Made by a program: the position numbers and the translations under genes. The notes beneath the pieces were generated by a model. That model saw only the letters and a program-made list of their open reading frames with translations. It had not been told where the DNA came from and searched no databases. Source: Duganella sp. Root1480D1 (GTDB taxonomy: Bacteria; Pseudomonadota; Gammaproteobacteria; Burkholderiales; Burkholderiaceae_D). From it: a stretch of DNA of 64,000 nt. The stretch spans positions 358,707-422,706 of the forward strand of contig NZ_LMFZ01000045.1 of NCBI RefSeq assembly GCF_001427305.1, in the 5' to 3' direction. This document shows positions 42,048 through 51,539 of this stretch, piece after piece (position 1 is the stretch's first letter; the number at the start of each line of letters is the position of its first letter).

Positions 42048-43778
42048 TCAGGATTCGAACGATAAGGGAAGGTGCAGAATAGCGGCTATGCCGCCTTCCG
42101 GCAGGGCTTTCAGGGTCAGGCTGGCGCGCGGACCATAAAAGCAGCGCAGGCGTTCCTGGATATTCGCCAGCCCGATTCCGTCGCCGCTGGCCGCCTCGCC
42201 GAAGCCGACCCCGTCATCGATCACACTTACTTCAAGCTGCGCTTCCAAGGCTGCGCTGCGGCGCGCACGCACGTCGACACGGCCCGGCCCTATCTTCGGT
42301 TCGACGCCATGCTTGACTGCGTTTTCGACGAGCGAGATCAGCATCAGGGGCGGTATCGAAGCTTGCTCCAGGCCCGCTTCGGTATCGACGCTGAAGCGCA
42401 GCCGCGGGACCCGTTCATGCATCAGCGCCAGGTAGGCACGCGCCGAATCGAGCTGCGATGCCAGGCTGACGGTAGCGCTTCCAGCATCGTTGCGCATCTG
42501 CGGGATGGTCGAGCGCAGGAAGGTCACCATGTGGTCGACGATCTGCGCCGCACGCTGGGGATCGGATGAAATCGCGGAACGCACGCTGGCCAGCGTGTTA
42601 AACAGAAAGTGCGGTTCGACCTGGGCCGCCAACACCGACAACCGCATTTCCGCGCTGTTGCGAGCGGCCTGGGCGCGCTTGAGTTCTTGTTTCTGCAGCA
42701 CCTCGACCAGTTTGCCGCGCTGGCGTACAAAGACGAGCAGGTCGAACAAGCCGCCCAGCCAGCCGGCCAGCAATAGCATCGAGCAAGCGAGGAAGACGGC
42801 GGCAAGCTGGCCCAGGTCTCTCCCAAATAGATCTGCGGCGGCCGGTGCCTGCGCTTGCACCTGTGTCTCGGCCTGGGCGCGCGCCCATTTCTCCGCCCCG
42901 GCCTGCGATACCGTAGCAAAACGCTGGGCGGCGCCTGCCTGCTCCGGAGAGGTCTGCTGCCCGCGCCCCGCTGCGATTGCCGCCGCCTCGGCGATGGGCT
43001 GCATCGCATACATCTTTTCAATCGCTGCGGCGTAGTTTTTCTCAATCTCCGGACGGCGTGCGGGGTCGAAAGCCGGGTCACCGGCATCGAGTTGCTGCAT
43101 GGTGCGGATGGCCAGTTGCGCTTCATGGCCCAGGTAGGCATACCCGTCCGGTGCCGTTCCGTCCCCGGACCGTTTCGCCAGCGCTGCAATCTGTGCCGCC
43201 TCCAGCGCCTTCAGAGCCCGGTCGACCTCGGGCGATTTCCGAATCCCCGTGCCCGCGCGCTGGCCATAGAACTGTGTAACCGCCCCCCGCACCACCCGGA
43301 CGTGGATGGCGGGCAGGTGGCGAATAACGAGAGCATCGTTCACGACATCGAAACGCGGCCTCTCATAAGCACGCACGAGTACAGCGAACAGACCCGCGCT
43401 CAGTCCCATACCGAACAACAGAACCGCCAGAAGGGCAGCGATCTCATGGCGCCGGCTCAAGCCGATGCGCGGTATGGCAACCGCCAGCCCTGGCCCGGCC
43501 AGGCACAGTGCGCAGTAAGGCGCCGCGAACACCCCGGTCACCTGGGCAGCAGCGACCCAGTCGATATCCCCGGCAGGCGCATTGATCATCAGGACGCCCT
43601 GCATGGCCGCGATCACCAGCATCGTCAGCGCGCTGCCGGTCAAGATGGCCAGACTGCGTAAGCGGTACCAGGCTGAGCTGAAGACCGGGTAACTGCGGGC
43701 ACGCCCGAACCAGGTGCCGCTGCCGGCGGAGATTTCCGGCGGCAAAAATTGCATGTTCGAGTTGGTGGCTGCATGCAT
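42048..43778 (-). CDS. LytS/YehU-type sensor histidine kinase
   Basis: About 576 residues. Three N-terminal hydrophobic segments (about 42-135), a long hydrophilic extracytoplasmic region of roughly 190 residues, a fourth membrane helix (about 328-352), a short coiled coil, and the His_kinase domain with QVEPHFLFNTLASV (phospho-His) and a GHKL ATPase (ENAVKHG, DDGVGFG, GIGLANIQERL). It is translationally coupled to the LytTR regulator. The unusual large periplasmic domain, rather than a short loop, suggests direct ligand sensing. Start could also be at 43754. Confidence 0.82.
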   Translation of the reverse strand: MHAATNSNMQFLPPEISAGSGTWFGRARSYPVFSSAWYRLRSLAILTGSALTMLVIAAMQGVLMINAPAGDIDWVAAAQVTGVFAAPYCALCLAGPGLAVAIPRIGLSRRHEIAALLAVLLFGMGLSAGLFAVLVRAYERPRFDVVNDALVIRHLPAIHVRVVRGAVTQFYGQRAGTGIRKSPEVDRALKALEAAQIAALAKRSGDGTAPDGYAYLGHEAQLAIRTMQQLDAGDPAFDPARRPEIEKNYAAAIEKMYAMQPIAEAAAIAAGRGQQTSPEQAGAAQRFATVSQAGAEKWARAQAETQVQAQAPAAADLFGRDLGQLAAVFLACSMLLLAGWLGGLFDLLVFVRQRGKLVEVLQKQELKRAQAARNSAEMRLSVLAAQVEPHFLFNTLASVRSAISSDPQRAAQIVDHMVTFLRSTIPQMRNDAGSATVSLASQLDSARAYLALMHERVPRLRFSVDTEAGLEQASIPPLMLISLVENAVKHGVEPKIGPGRVDVRARRSAALEAQLEVSVIDDGVGFGEAASGDGIGLANIQERLRCFYGPRASLTLKALPEGGIAAILHLPLSFES

Positions 43779-44039
43779 GCTGGGCTTTCATGTTGTTCAG
43801 GGAAGAACGAAGCATATGAAGTGCAGCGCCGCCGCGGCAGCGCTGCGACGAAATCGCCCCGGGAGCGACGAAATGGCCCGATCGCACGATGGATGCCCGC
43901 CAATGCATGGCAGGCATCCGCCCGCAGGTGCTATGTCCATGCTGGCTCAAAAAAAACGGCAGCCTGGGCTACCGCTTTACGTTTGGCCGCAATGACCAGG
44001 ACCAACTGCTGCACACCAGAGTTTGTGCGCTCTATGCGA

Positions 44040-44903
44040 CTACTTGAACCGATCAAAGAAGGCTTTGGACTCCTGCGCCGAAAAATTAGGGTACCAGTGA
44101 CCGCCAGTCTCAGTGCCGCACCAAATCACAGGCTTGCCGCTGTCGCAGCCTTGGTATTCCACACAACCGTTACTGCCAACAGGCACTGTGGCGGCACCAC
44201 AGCTATTGCGCTTCAGGAAAAGATCGCGCGCCTCCATGCCAGCTGAATAAGGCACGACGTTATCGTCTTTGGCGTGAATGAACATGGCCGCCACCTTGTT
44301 GGAAGAACTGGCACAGCCGCTCCAGAGCGAACCGGCCATGGGCACGATCGCCCGCACCACGTCGCCCATCTGGCAGCCGATGGCGTTGGACATCATGCCA
44401 CCAAAGCTGAAGCCGGTAGCGAAAACACGCTGGTTGTCAGTACACGCGCCCTGCTGGACCTCGGAGATCATGGCACGCAGGAAGCGAATATCGCGGTCGC
44501 CAGTGTTGGCCCAGCCCTTGTCCAGGCCCTGCGGAGCGACAAAGATGGCATTGTCGCCGTACAAATTCTTCAGCCCGAAAAAGCCGCTCCAACCGTAGAC
44601 ATCGGCCGCGCTGCCATCGCGCCAGTGAAGCCCGATGATCACGGGATAGGCCTTGTTGCGGTCATAGGCACCAGGCATCTCGATCCAGTAGCTGCGCTCG
44701 GTACCGTCGCTGGTGAGCGAACGCATGCCGGTTGTTAACTTGGATCCGCTGCCACAGCCCGCGGTGCTCGTAGAGGGCGCGGGGACGGGGGTTGGGGATG
44801 TTGATCCCAACGCTGGTGTCGGTGCGGAAGTGCTGGTGGCGCCTGATCCTCCCCCGCAAGCAACGAGCGTGGTGAACAATAACGCGGCCCATACATATCT
44901 CAT
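44040..44903 (-). CDS. CE1/PHB-depolymerase-like esterase lipoprotein
   Basis: 287-residue lipoprotein (LVAC, Cys16) with a Ser/Thr/Pro linker. It has the alpha/beta hydrolase of the feruloyl/acetylxylan esterase and PHB depolymerase superfamily: GLHWRDG, GFSFGG with Ser166, and a C-terminal His in TGGHWYP. Several Cys pairs suggest disulfides. In this locus a feruloyl or acetyl esterase on hemicellulose is the best inference. About 280 bp upstream (44904-45183) hold no gene. Confidence 0.8.
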   Translation of the reverse strand: MRYVWAALLFTTLVACGGGSGATSTSAPTPALGSTSPTPVPAPSTSTAGCGSGSKLTTGMRSLTSDGTERSYWIEMPGAYDRNKAYPVIIGLHWRDGSAADVYGWSGFFGLKNLYGDNAIFVAPQGLDKGWANTGDRDIRFLRAMISEVQQGACTDNQRVFATGFSFGGMMSNAIGCQMGDVVRAIVPMAGSLWSGCASSSNKVAAMFIHAKDDNVVPYSAGMEARDLFLKRNSCGAATVPVGSNGCVEYQGCDSGKPVIWCGTETGGHWYPNFSAQESKAFFDRFK

Positions 44904-45183
44904 AACTTCTCCTTTTTGATTAAATTCGCATCTGGACCGGCTGCAGCAAAAAGAAGACGGTACGGCATGAGAACGCGGAACAGGCCAATCAGGGCGCAGC
45001 CGCCAAATGCATCGCGGCCTTCCATGCGCGTTAGGAAATCGATTAGCTGTGCGCCCATCGGCGCTTCATCGTTTCATTTTTGCGCATGATTCTAACGGCC
45101 GCGATCGCGACCGTGTTTTACGTTTTTCACCAATTGCCGACATGTTTTTGAACTACAGAATCATCGCTCGCAATCGCTGCGGC

Positions 45184-46050
45184 TCAGACGCCCAAAGCGG
45201 AATACGCCACAAAGCGACCCTGGCTGTCCAAGACCACTTCGCTGAGCTTGCCTCGATAACGCAGCCTCACGCGTGCCGCAGGAGGGCCGGCTAGCCGCAA
45301 AGCCGTCAATTGGCCGTCGCGCCACGTCAGATCAACCGACAGCGCGCCACGGGCGCGAATGCCCTTTACCGTGCCATGCTGCCAAGCTGCAGGGAGCGCT
45401 GGCAACAGCAACACTTCACCGCCCCAAGACTGCACCAGCATTTCCATCATGCCCGCGGCGCCGCCAAAGTTGCCATCGATCTGGAACGGTGGATGCGCAT
45501 CGAACATGTTCGGATAGGTACGCATCGGGCCTGTGAGCCCCTTGAGCACAGAATAGGCCCGCTCGCCATCGCCCATGCGCGCCCACAGGCACACCCGCCA
45601 GGCAGTGCCCCAGCCGGTTGCAAAGTCGCCGCGCCGGTCGAGTGATGTCCGTGCTGCCTGCACAAGCTCCGGGGTGTCGCGCAGGTTGATCTGGCTACTC
45701 GGGTAGACCGCGTACAGGTGCGATACGTGCCGGTGACGCTGGTCGGGCGCTTGTGTGTCCCAATCCTCCAGCCACTCCTGCAACTGTCCTTGCCCTCCGG
45801 TGCGGTCAGGTGCCAGGCGTTGGCGTGCCGCGCTGATTTGCGCCAGGAGCGGCGTATCTTGTCCCAGGATCCGCGCCGCCTCCAGCGTATGGGTGAACAG
45901 GTCGCGCAAGATCTGGCGGTCCATCGCCGGCCCGGCGACGAGTGACGAGCCAAAAGCATGCGGGTTTTCTGGCGAGACCGAAGGCGACGTAATGAGGCCA
46001 CGTCCCTGCGGATCCTCGACCAGGGTTTCGATGAAGAACTGCGCCGGGAA
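45184..46050 (-). pseudogene. Truncated GH95 alpha-1,2-L-fucosidase (C-terminal part only)
   Basis: The frame encodes only the last ~289 residues of a GH95 fucosidase: TLVEDPQGRGLITSPSVSPEN, RHRHVSHLYAVYPSSQI, WRVCLWARMGDG, DAHPPFQIDGNFGGAAG and the C-terminal sandwich. Family members have about 750-800 residues, so the N-terminal domain and half the barrel are missing. Upstream of about 46050 homology stops, 92 bp before the end of the GST gene. The remnant indicates that the locus once had a second fucosidase for alpha-1,2-fucose and that a deletion joined it to the GST region. Confidence 0.75.
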
Positions 46051-46142
46051 GGCGAAAAACGACGCGCACAGCTGACCATATGCAGCATCAACAATCCCCG
46101 GGAATCGCTTTTCATTAAATTGCTCATCGCACTTGGCGGTCG

Positions 46143-46778
46143 CTATGGCGCCAATTTGACGTTCTTTAACCAATCTTGCAACGACTCCCGCTGAGACTGG
46201 AACGCGACATACGCCTTGAGCTTTTGCGGGACCGGGTCGCCGTTCATGACTAGACGGCTCAGCATGATTGCGAGGTCGGTATCGGCAATGCACCAGCTAC
46301 CGAACAGGTAATCGCCGTTGACCATGCGGTTAGCCAAATGCAGCAGCTTGTCAGCGGCTACCTGGGCGGCTGAAGAGAGCGGCTTTTCGGGCTGATCTGC
46401 CTGCTTGTAGAACACGGTATAAGTACTACGTTCTTCCCTCAGCGCCTGCAGGTCACTACGAATCCAGGCCTGGATCTGGCGCGCAATCGCACGCTTTTCC
46501 AACTGAACCGGGTACAAGCTCGGATATTTCGGCGCTGGGTACATCTCGTCCACGTATTCGCCAATGGCGCTCGACTCGGTCAACATGAAGTCGTCATGCA
46601 CCAGGCAGGGAACGCGACCAGTCAGGGCTTGGGTAGTGTAGGACGATTCCTTATGCTGACCGGCATCAAGGTTTACAGTCTCGATCGCAAACTTGAGGCC
46701 TTTTTCGCGCAAGGCGACAAAAGCGGAAATGGCGTAAGGACTGATGAACTGACTGTCCACATACAGTTTGAGGCTCAT
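46143..46778 (-). CDS. yfcF: Glutathione S-transferase, YfcF-like
   Basis: 211-residue GST with an N-terminal thioredoxin fold (VDSQFISPYAISAFVAL; RVPCLVHDD; ESSAIGEYV, the glutathione gamma-Glu site) and an all-helical C-terminal domain containing RQIQAWIRSDLQALREERST and CIADTDLAIML, which are very close to E. coli YfcF. It is thought to act in oxidative stress. It is divergent from the LysR regulator, 98 bp away. Confidence 0.85.
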   Translation of the reverse strand: MSLKLYVDSQFISPYAISAFVALREKGLKFAIETVNLDAGQHKESSYTTQALTGRVPCLVHDDFMLTESSAIGEYVDEMYPAPKYPSLYPVQLEKRAIARQIQAWIRSDLQALREERSTYTVFYKQADQPEKPLSSAAQVAADKLLHLANRMVNGDYLFGSWCIADTDLAIMLSRLVMNGDPVPQKLKAYVAFQSQRESLQDWLKNVKLAP

Positions 46779-46876
46779 GGCAATATTCTAGCTTGATTAA
46801 GAGTATTCGCATCATATTGCTTGCCAATTACTAGCCAAAACGATATATTTTTGACCGCCTTGCTAAAATCACTCAC

Positions 46877-47782
46877 ATGCGACTTCCCAATCTTTCTGCC
46901 TTGCGCGCCTTTGAAGCGGCCGTCCGACACGAGAATTTCTCGCGGGCGGCGGCGGAGTTGTGCCTGACGCACGGGGCGATCAGCCATCAGGTACGTGCCC
47001 TCGAGGAGGAGTTGGGCGTGCAACTATTCACACGCAATGGGAGGCAGGTCACCGCGACGCCCGAAGCACGTCACTATGCCACTAATGTGGCGCGCTGCTT
47101 GGCGGAGTTGGTGGACGGCGCAGCGGCGCTACGCCCCCAGAAGGGTTTGCAGCGCCTGAGCGTAACTTCAATCCCCTCTTTTGCCGCACGTTGGCTGGCG
47201 CCTCGGCTGGGGCAGTTTATCGAACAACATCCCCAGATTGAAGTAATGCTGCAAGTCGGCCAGCAGTTACAAGACTTGGCGATGGAAGAGATCGATATAG
47301 GCATCCGCTTCGGACGCGGCAATTATCCCGGGCTGGAAACAGAGCACCTGGCCGGCGAAGTACTCTATCCTGTGGCGAGCCCACGTTACCGAAACGGCGA
47401 ACTGCCGATCTCTCCACGAGACTTGGAGCAGGCGACTCTGCTGCGTTCGGAAGATGCCTGGACACCATGGTTCCAAGCCGCCGAACTCTATTTGCCCGAG
47501 CCCACGGGCGGCATCATATTCGATGATTTGTCAATGCAGATTCGTTCTGCCGTCGACGGTGAAGGAATTGCACTGGCGCGTCATCTCGTGGCCATGCAGG
47601 AAGTGGCCTCGGGACATCTGGTGCGACTATTCGATCTCGCCATACCTTGCGCGAACGAATATTACCTGGTGATTCCGCCAAACTCCATGCAAAAACCGCA
47701 GGTGCGGGCATTTCGTAAATGGCTGAAAGCGGAAATCACGCAGAGCCAGCTCCCCACAATCAGTTCGGCGCCGCACATTTAA
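46877..47782 (+). CDS. LysR-family (GcvA-type) regulator
   Basis: 301 residues with the winged helix (LRAFEAAVRHENFSRAA AELCLTHGAISHQV) and a substrate-binding domain (WLAPRLGQF, DIGIRFGRGNYPG) typical of the GcvA subgroup. Divergent arrangement with yfcF suggests it regulates that gene. The ATG follows a weak ribosome site. Confidence 0.85.
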   Translation: MRLPNLSALRAFEAAVRHENFSRAAAELCLTHGAISHQVRALEEELGVQLFTRNGRQVTATPEARHYATNVARCLAELVDGAAALRPQKGLQRLSVTSIPSFAARWLAPRLGQFIEQHPQIEVMLQVGQQLQDLAMEEIDIGIRFGRGNYPGLETEHLAGEVLYPVASPRYRNGELPISPRDLEQATLLRSEDAWTPWFQAAELYLPEPTGGIIFDDLSMQIRSAVDGEGIALARHLVAMQEVASGHLVRLFDLAIPCANEYYLVIPPNSMQKPQVRAFRKWLKAEITQSQLPTISSAPHI

Positions 47783-47854
47783 TCGGTATCAGGCCAGCGC
47801 AGATGCGGAACGTGCGTCGGCTCTGCCCCGGTCTGGCCGCGCCCTTCCAACTAT

Positions 47855-47872
47855 TGCATAAATTTCTATGCA
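47855..47872. promoter_or_regulatory. Inverted repeat TGCATA-N6-TATGCA
   Basis: A perfect 6+6 bp palindrome with an A/T-rich spacer lies 83 bp upstream of the small gene at 47955. It could be an operator or a transcript hairpin; no partner is known. Confidence 0.3.
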
Positions 47873-47954
47873 TTAACGTGCGAGATAGAGGAGTCTAGTT
47901 ACGATAGAGTCCAGCCTAGACAAACTGCCGCCTGGCGTCATCGCGCAAAGATTC

Positions 47955-48176
47955 ATGAGCAAACCGAGACGGATCGATCGAGTCATGGCTGAAAAGGTCT
48001 CGATGGCGTTGTTGACTCGCGCTGCATTTGGCACCTCCGCGGGGTTGCGTCACGCAGTCCTTTCAGGTGTGCCGCCCGAACTCATTGCCGGCGTATTTGC
48101 ACGTGCCCGCGGTCGTACCAGACAGGAGTTGCTTGGGCAGCAAATCAAGGACAGACGGCGGGAAAAGCGAAATTGA
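47955..48176 (+). CDS. Small basic hypothetical protein
   Basis: 73 residues (MSKPRRIDRVMAEKVSMALL...), strongly basic, with RAAFGTSAGLRHA and ending RRREKRN. No domain is recognised. A conserved-looking helix (GVPPELIAGVFAR) suggests a DNA- or RNA-associated small protein, but this is a guess. It stands alone with its own upstream region. Confidence 0.5.
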   Translation: MSKPRRIDRVMAEKVSMALLTRAAFGTSAGLRHAVLSGVPPELIAGVFARARGRTRQELLGQQIKDRRREKRN

Positions 48177-48317
48177 CGGGCCCCGCTCAATCCACCACTT
48201 CAGCTAATTGATTCCTCGCCGGATTTAGGACCTGTCTTACAGCCTCAAGGGTTGCACGCTGATAGCGATCCGGGCCTGGCTTCTCTAGAGTTCACTCAGG
48301 AGGCCCTTGCGAAGATC

Positions 48318-48713
48318 ATGAAAAATATCGTGCTTCTCGTTGACGACGACGACAATATTGTCGACCTTCTGTCCGCCCTCTTCTTGCAAAATGATTGGCT
48401 TCCTGAACGAGCAAACTGCGCGTCTGAAGGCCTTGTTTGTGCGTCAAGGGCGCTTCCCACCGTAGTGATTTGCGACCTTCAAATGCCGGGAATGAGCGGC
48501 TTCGAGTTCGCGGGCCAAATGCGCCAAATGTACGGCGCACGCTGCCCACGCTTGATCGCCTTCAGTGGCTGGCCCGAGCACGATATCGCACAACTCGCTC
48601 TCGCCGCAGGATTCGATACACTGATCCGGAAACCAGCAGAGTTTGCCCGGATTTTCGAAGCCGCCACCTCGGTTTCCCGAACCATGCAACTGTCCGTCAA
48701 CGACGCGACGTGA
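48318..48713 (+). CDS. Stand-alone response regulator receiver domain
   Basis: 131 residues forming only a receiver: acidic pocket VDDDDN (8-13), phosphoacceptor Asp53 (CDLQMPGMSG), Ser/Thr position in AFSG and the Lys in IRKP. There is no output domain, so it likely acts as a phosphorelay or protein-interaction module. An AGGAGG lies 13 bases before the ATG. The GAF histidine kinase at 49606-50802 is on the opposite strand, 0.9 kb away, and is a candidate partner. Confidence 0.78.
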   Translation: MKNIVLLVDDDDNIVDLLSALFLQNDWLPERANCASEGLVCASRALPTVVICDLQMPGMSGFEFAGQMRQMYGARCPRLIAFSGWPEHDIAQLALAAGFDTLIRKPAEFARIFEAATSVSRTMQLSVNDAT

Positions 48714-48807
48714 GCCCCCGGGAAGGCGGCCGCCTCTTGGCATCCAATAGCGAAAAAAACGGCGCCACCTTTGTAAATTGCGGATGGAACGCTTCGCTAC
48801 GGTCAGG

Positions 48808-49122
48808 CTATGCGGCAGCGGTAATCGATTCCGCGTGCAACCCCATAATATTTGCACGTGCATTGACCACTACTTCGGTACCGTGCATATTCGACACCGC
48901 AGTACCATTGAACTTCGTCACGTCATCCCAACTAATGCAATATACCCGTCCGCCGCTGGTGAGTGCGAAGGTCCTACGCCCAGTTTCAACGTGCTTGATC
49001 CTTCCTTCCAGGATGAAGTGCTCGGGCACCGCCTGCGCTTCGGGGGCATTACGGCCAAGCCGTTTGAAAATCGCCCCGACAATATCCGTACCATGCCGTC
49101 CCGCTACATTCTCGTTGATCAT
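48808..49122 (-). CDS. Small protein resembling DUF5666
   Basis: 104 residues. HFILEGRIKHVET followed by FALTSGGRVYCI, VTKFNG and GTEVVVNA corresponds to the small beta-barrel pattern of DUF5666-type domains, here without a signal peptide. GAGGCG precedes the ATG. It overlaps the 3' end of the broken chemoreceptor frame (49049) in another frame. Whether it is a real gene or a fragment left by deletion of the receptor's 3' part is uncertain. Confidence 0.4.
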   Translation of the reverse strand: MINENVAGRHGTDIVGAIFKRLGRNAPEAQAVPEHFILEGRIKHVETGRRTFALTSGGRVYCISWDDVTKFNGTAVSNMHGTEVVVNARANIMGLHAESITAAA

Positions 49123-49441
49123 TTGTCGCCTCCGCCATGCGCTGATCGTTTACCGCTCGCGCCACATAATCTTTGTTCAGGTTGCGCAGGCGCTCAAGCA
49201 GTTGGTCCTGGCGGGCTTTGTCTTGCGCATCGGCCAGTTGCAGGCTGGCCAGGTAGGATTCAATGATGTATTCGGGCGGAGGAAGGACGTCAGCGTTCAG
49301 GTCCTTGCTCTGGACAATCCGCTCATACACCGGGCCGTTGACTTTAAGCTCGTTCAATGTGCGAAAGGACCATACCCCGTACACGGCGAAGCCCACTCCG
49401 AATACGCTCATCATCACAATGAAGCGTGCGCGGATTTTCAT
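49049..49441 (-). pseudogene. Truncated methyl-accepting chemotaxis protein
   Basis: About 130 residues equal to the start of a chemoreceptor: basic MKIRARF, TM1 (IVMMSVFGVGFAVYGVW), then a helical ligand domain with PVYERIVQSKDLNADVLPPP and EYIIESYL. HAMP and the signalling hairpin are absent; the frame ends after a short unrelated tail. A deletion probably fused the start of the receptor to downstream DNA. Confidence 0.65.
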
Positions 49442-49605
49442 TCGTTGCAAAATCATGACATCCGCCAGTCTGGATGATTCCATCTTGCAAGCTTGATTGT
49501 AGATCCAATATTCGCATCCGGCGAACGGTAGCGCGCCTAATGGCCTCCTGTGTTGCGTATTTGTTGCGCCGGATGAGGCCGGGTCAGGGACTTATGGCTC
49601 TGTGA

Positions 49606-50802
49606 TCAGGTCCCTGGAATGTTCGCCCGAGCATTCCGCATCCGGACATGGTAAGTAAACGTGGTCTGTCCTCCGGACGAATCCACGACAAGTCGGCCCC
49701 CGTGCGAACGCGCAATTTCGGAAGCAATGTAAAGACCTAATCCCAAGCCCTTCTTTGTTCCGGAAGTCGTACTTTGCCAAAATGGTTTGAAAAGCTCGGC
49801 TTGGGTCTCCAGGGGAATATCGGGACCGAAGTTGGTCACGGATAGCTCGAAAGTTCCGGGACTCGATGAAACGCGCACAGATACAGGCTGACTGGCACTA
49901 CCGTGAACGATGGCATTCTTCAGCAGGTTTGACAGCAGTTGCGCAATTCTGGGGGCATCGCACAACAATGCAATGCCAGACGGAAAATTCGCATCAATTG
50001 TCCGGGCAGGATAATTATGCCGCAGCTCCTCGACCACCTGGCAGAGCGTCAGTTCGAGGTTGCTCTCCTCGCGAAGTTCAACTGCGATTCCCCCGCCCAG
50101 CCGGCCGCGTGCGAAGTCGCTCACGTCGTCAATCAGTTCCGAAATTCGCTTGCCACTGCGGCGCATGGTATCGAGTAATGGTATTGCGGATCGATCGACC
50201 AATTGCTCGAGAATATCGACCCCATTCAACATCGTCGCAAGCGGCGTGCGAACATCGTGGCTCAGAGCTGCAATGAAATGCTCGCGCAGGACCGACGTCT
50301 CAATCGCGTCGTCCAGCGCAAGCCTCGTTCTTCCAAGGACAACTTCGTTAGCCAACTGCCGGGCAATGAGTTCCGCAAACAATCCCAGTGTCTTGTGCAT
50401 CGTCTCCGTCGAAAGATGTGCTGGCTTGGGATCCAAACCGCACAAGGTCCCGAAGTATTCCCCACCAGGGCGATAGAGCGGAATAGAAAAGTAACTTTGG
50501 AAACCGTACAGCTTGGGCGCAGGATGGCCGCGATACTCACTGTCGGCAACAGAGTCGATAACGATGGGCTTCTGCTTTTCCCGGACTTTTTCGCAAAGCG
50601 TCGTCTTGACGTCGAGGCTGTCTCCAACCTGAAAGCCAAAGTTCAGCTTATCGAGGAGCGCACAGATGTACAGCGTGGTGTCAGTGACGCGGGCGATGCA
50701 GACAAACCGCAGGCCCGTCAATTCCCCAACTGCCTCGAGGATCGTAGGTACGGCCTCAATCTGAGCAATCGTCGCAAGGTCCGACTCTATCGGTATGAGC
50801 AT
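49606..50802 (-). CDS. GAF-domain sensor histidine kinase
   Basis: 398 residues, soluble. An N-terminal GAF domain (about 15-150, with FVCIARV, SYFSIPLYR and FGTLCGLD) is followed by HisKA with ALSHDVRTPL (His182) and HATPase_c with NLLKNAIVHG (N box), a D-G region and KKGLGLGLYI (G2 box). The start at 50802 has GGAGG 6 bases upstream; the 16 extra in-frame codons are not needed. The GAF type is that of bacteriophytochrome-like or redox GAFs, but no cofactor Cys is evident. Output partner may be the lone receiver at 48318. Confidence 0.84.
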   Translation of the reverse strand: MLIPIESDLATIAQIEAVPTILEAVGELTGLRFVCIARVTDTTLYICALLDKLNFGFQVGDSLDVKTTLCEKVREKQKPIVIDSVADSEYRGHPAPKLYGFQSYFSIPLYRPGGEYFGTLCGLDPKPAHLSTETMHKTLGLFAELIARQLANEVVLGRTRLALDDAIETSVLREHFIAALSHDVRTPLATMLNGVDILEQLVDRSAIPLLDTMRRSGKRISELIDDVSDFARGRLGGGIAVELREESNLELTLCQVVEELRHNYPARTIDANFPSGIALLCDAPRIAQLLSNLLKNAIVHGSASQPVSVRVSSSPGTFELSVTNFGPDIPLETQAELFKPFWQSTTSGTKKGLGLGLYIASEIARSHGGRLVVDSSGGQTTFTYHVRMRNARANIPGT

Positions 50803-50987
50803 GCCGTCCTCCGTAACCACGAGTAAACTGCACTGGGTTCTGACACGCAAGGATCAACAATAGATATCCGTCAACGATCACGCGAAGAGACTTTCATTCT
50901 ACAAAATATTCATGGGACGGTATTCACAAATTTCACAGATCGCATACAAGAACAGGATCGCGCCAATTCGTTCGGCGAGACTGGCCA

Positions 50988-51446
50988 CTACAAATTTGAG
51001 TCAAGCCTCCAGGTATAGACGCACGGGCGATCGAGCTCTTCCTTTCCAGCCGAGGACACGTACAGGGCTCTGGCAGCGGTGTTTTCCTCCTCAGTGGTAA
51101 CCCATGCCTCTGTGCACCCCTGCCCCTCGGCGCACTGCAGAAGGCGAGCGATGAGTCGCCTCCCAACGCCCAACCGGTGATACCTCTCCGACACACCTAC
51201 TTCATTGATAAACAGCTGAAGCGGCTTGTCTGGATGCAGATAAAGCAGCCCGGACGCCATGCCGACAACTTGATTCTCATGAACCGCGACTACCAACAGG
51301 TTCCTTGGATCTCGTAGATATTGAGTCGTGAGGTCTGGGTCGACTTCGTTATCAAACACACCCTGTGAGACGTTCGCCAGCAGATCAGCGTTGTGCTCTT
51401 CAACGAGCACAATGGTGATGGAGGGTAGTGAAAGAGGCTCGCTCAT
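50988..51446 (-). CDS. GNAT N-acetyltransferase
   Basis: 152 residues with the acetyl-CoA site QLFINEVGVSERYHRLGVG-R (motif A, R/Q-x-x-G-x-G/A form) and EEENTAARALY (motif B). The arrangement resembles AAC(3)-I-like and RimI-like GNATs; a substrate cannot be assigned. It is flanked by about 140 bp and 90 bp of non-coding DNA and is not in an operon. Confidence 0.8.
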   Translation of the reverse strand: MSEPLSLPSITIVLVEEHNADLLANVSQGVFDNEVDPDLTTQYLRDPRNLLVVAVHENQVVGMASGLLYLHPDKPLQLFINEVGVSERYHRLGVGRRLIARLLQCAEGQGCTEAWVTTEEENTAARALYVSSAGKEELDRPCVYTWRLDSNL

Positions 51447-51539
51447 GAATGCGCGTTACGTTAGAACTGAATCGTACCGCAAAGCGGTCACGACTTGAAT
51501 GGCCAACCATCGAAGCATAGGCCCTTGTGTCAGCTGGCC

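Noticed and set aside
43749..44246. Plus-strand ORF between the kinase and the CE1-like esterase
   Set aside because: Overlaps the antisense of the esterase and has no motifs or ribosome site.
45125..45145. CAATTGCC box near the GH95 remnant as a further promoter module
   Set aside because: The remaining blocks of modules A-C are missing and no suitably oriented gene follows.
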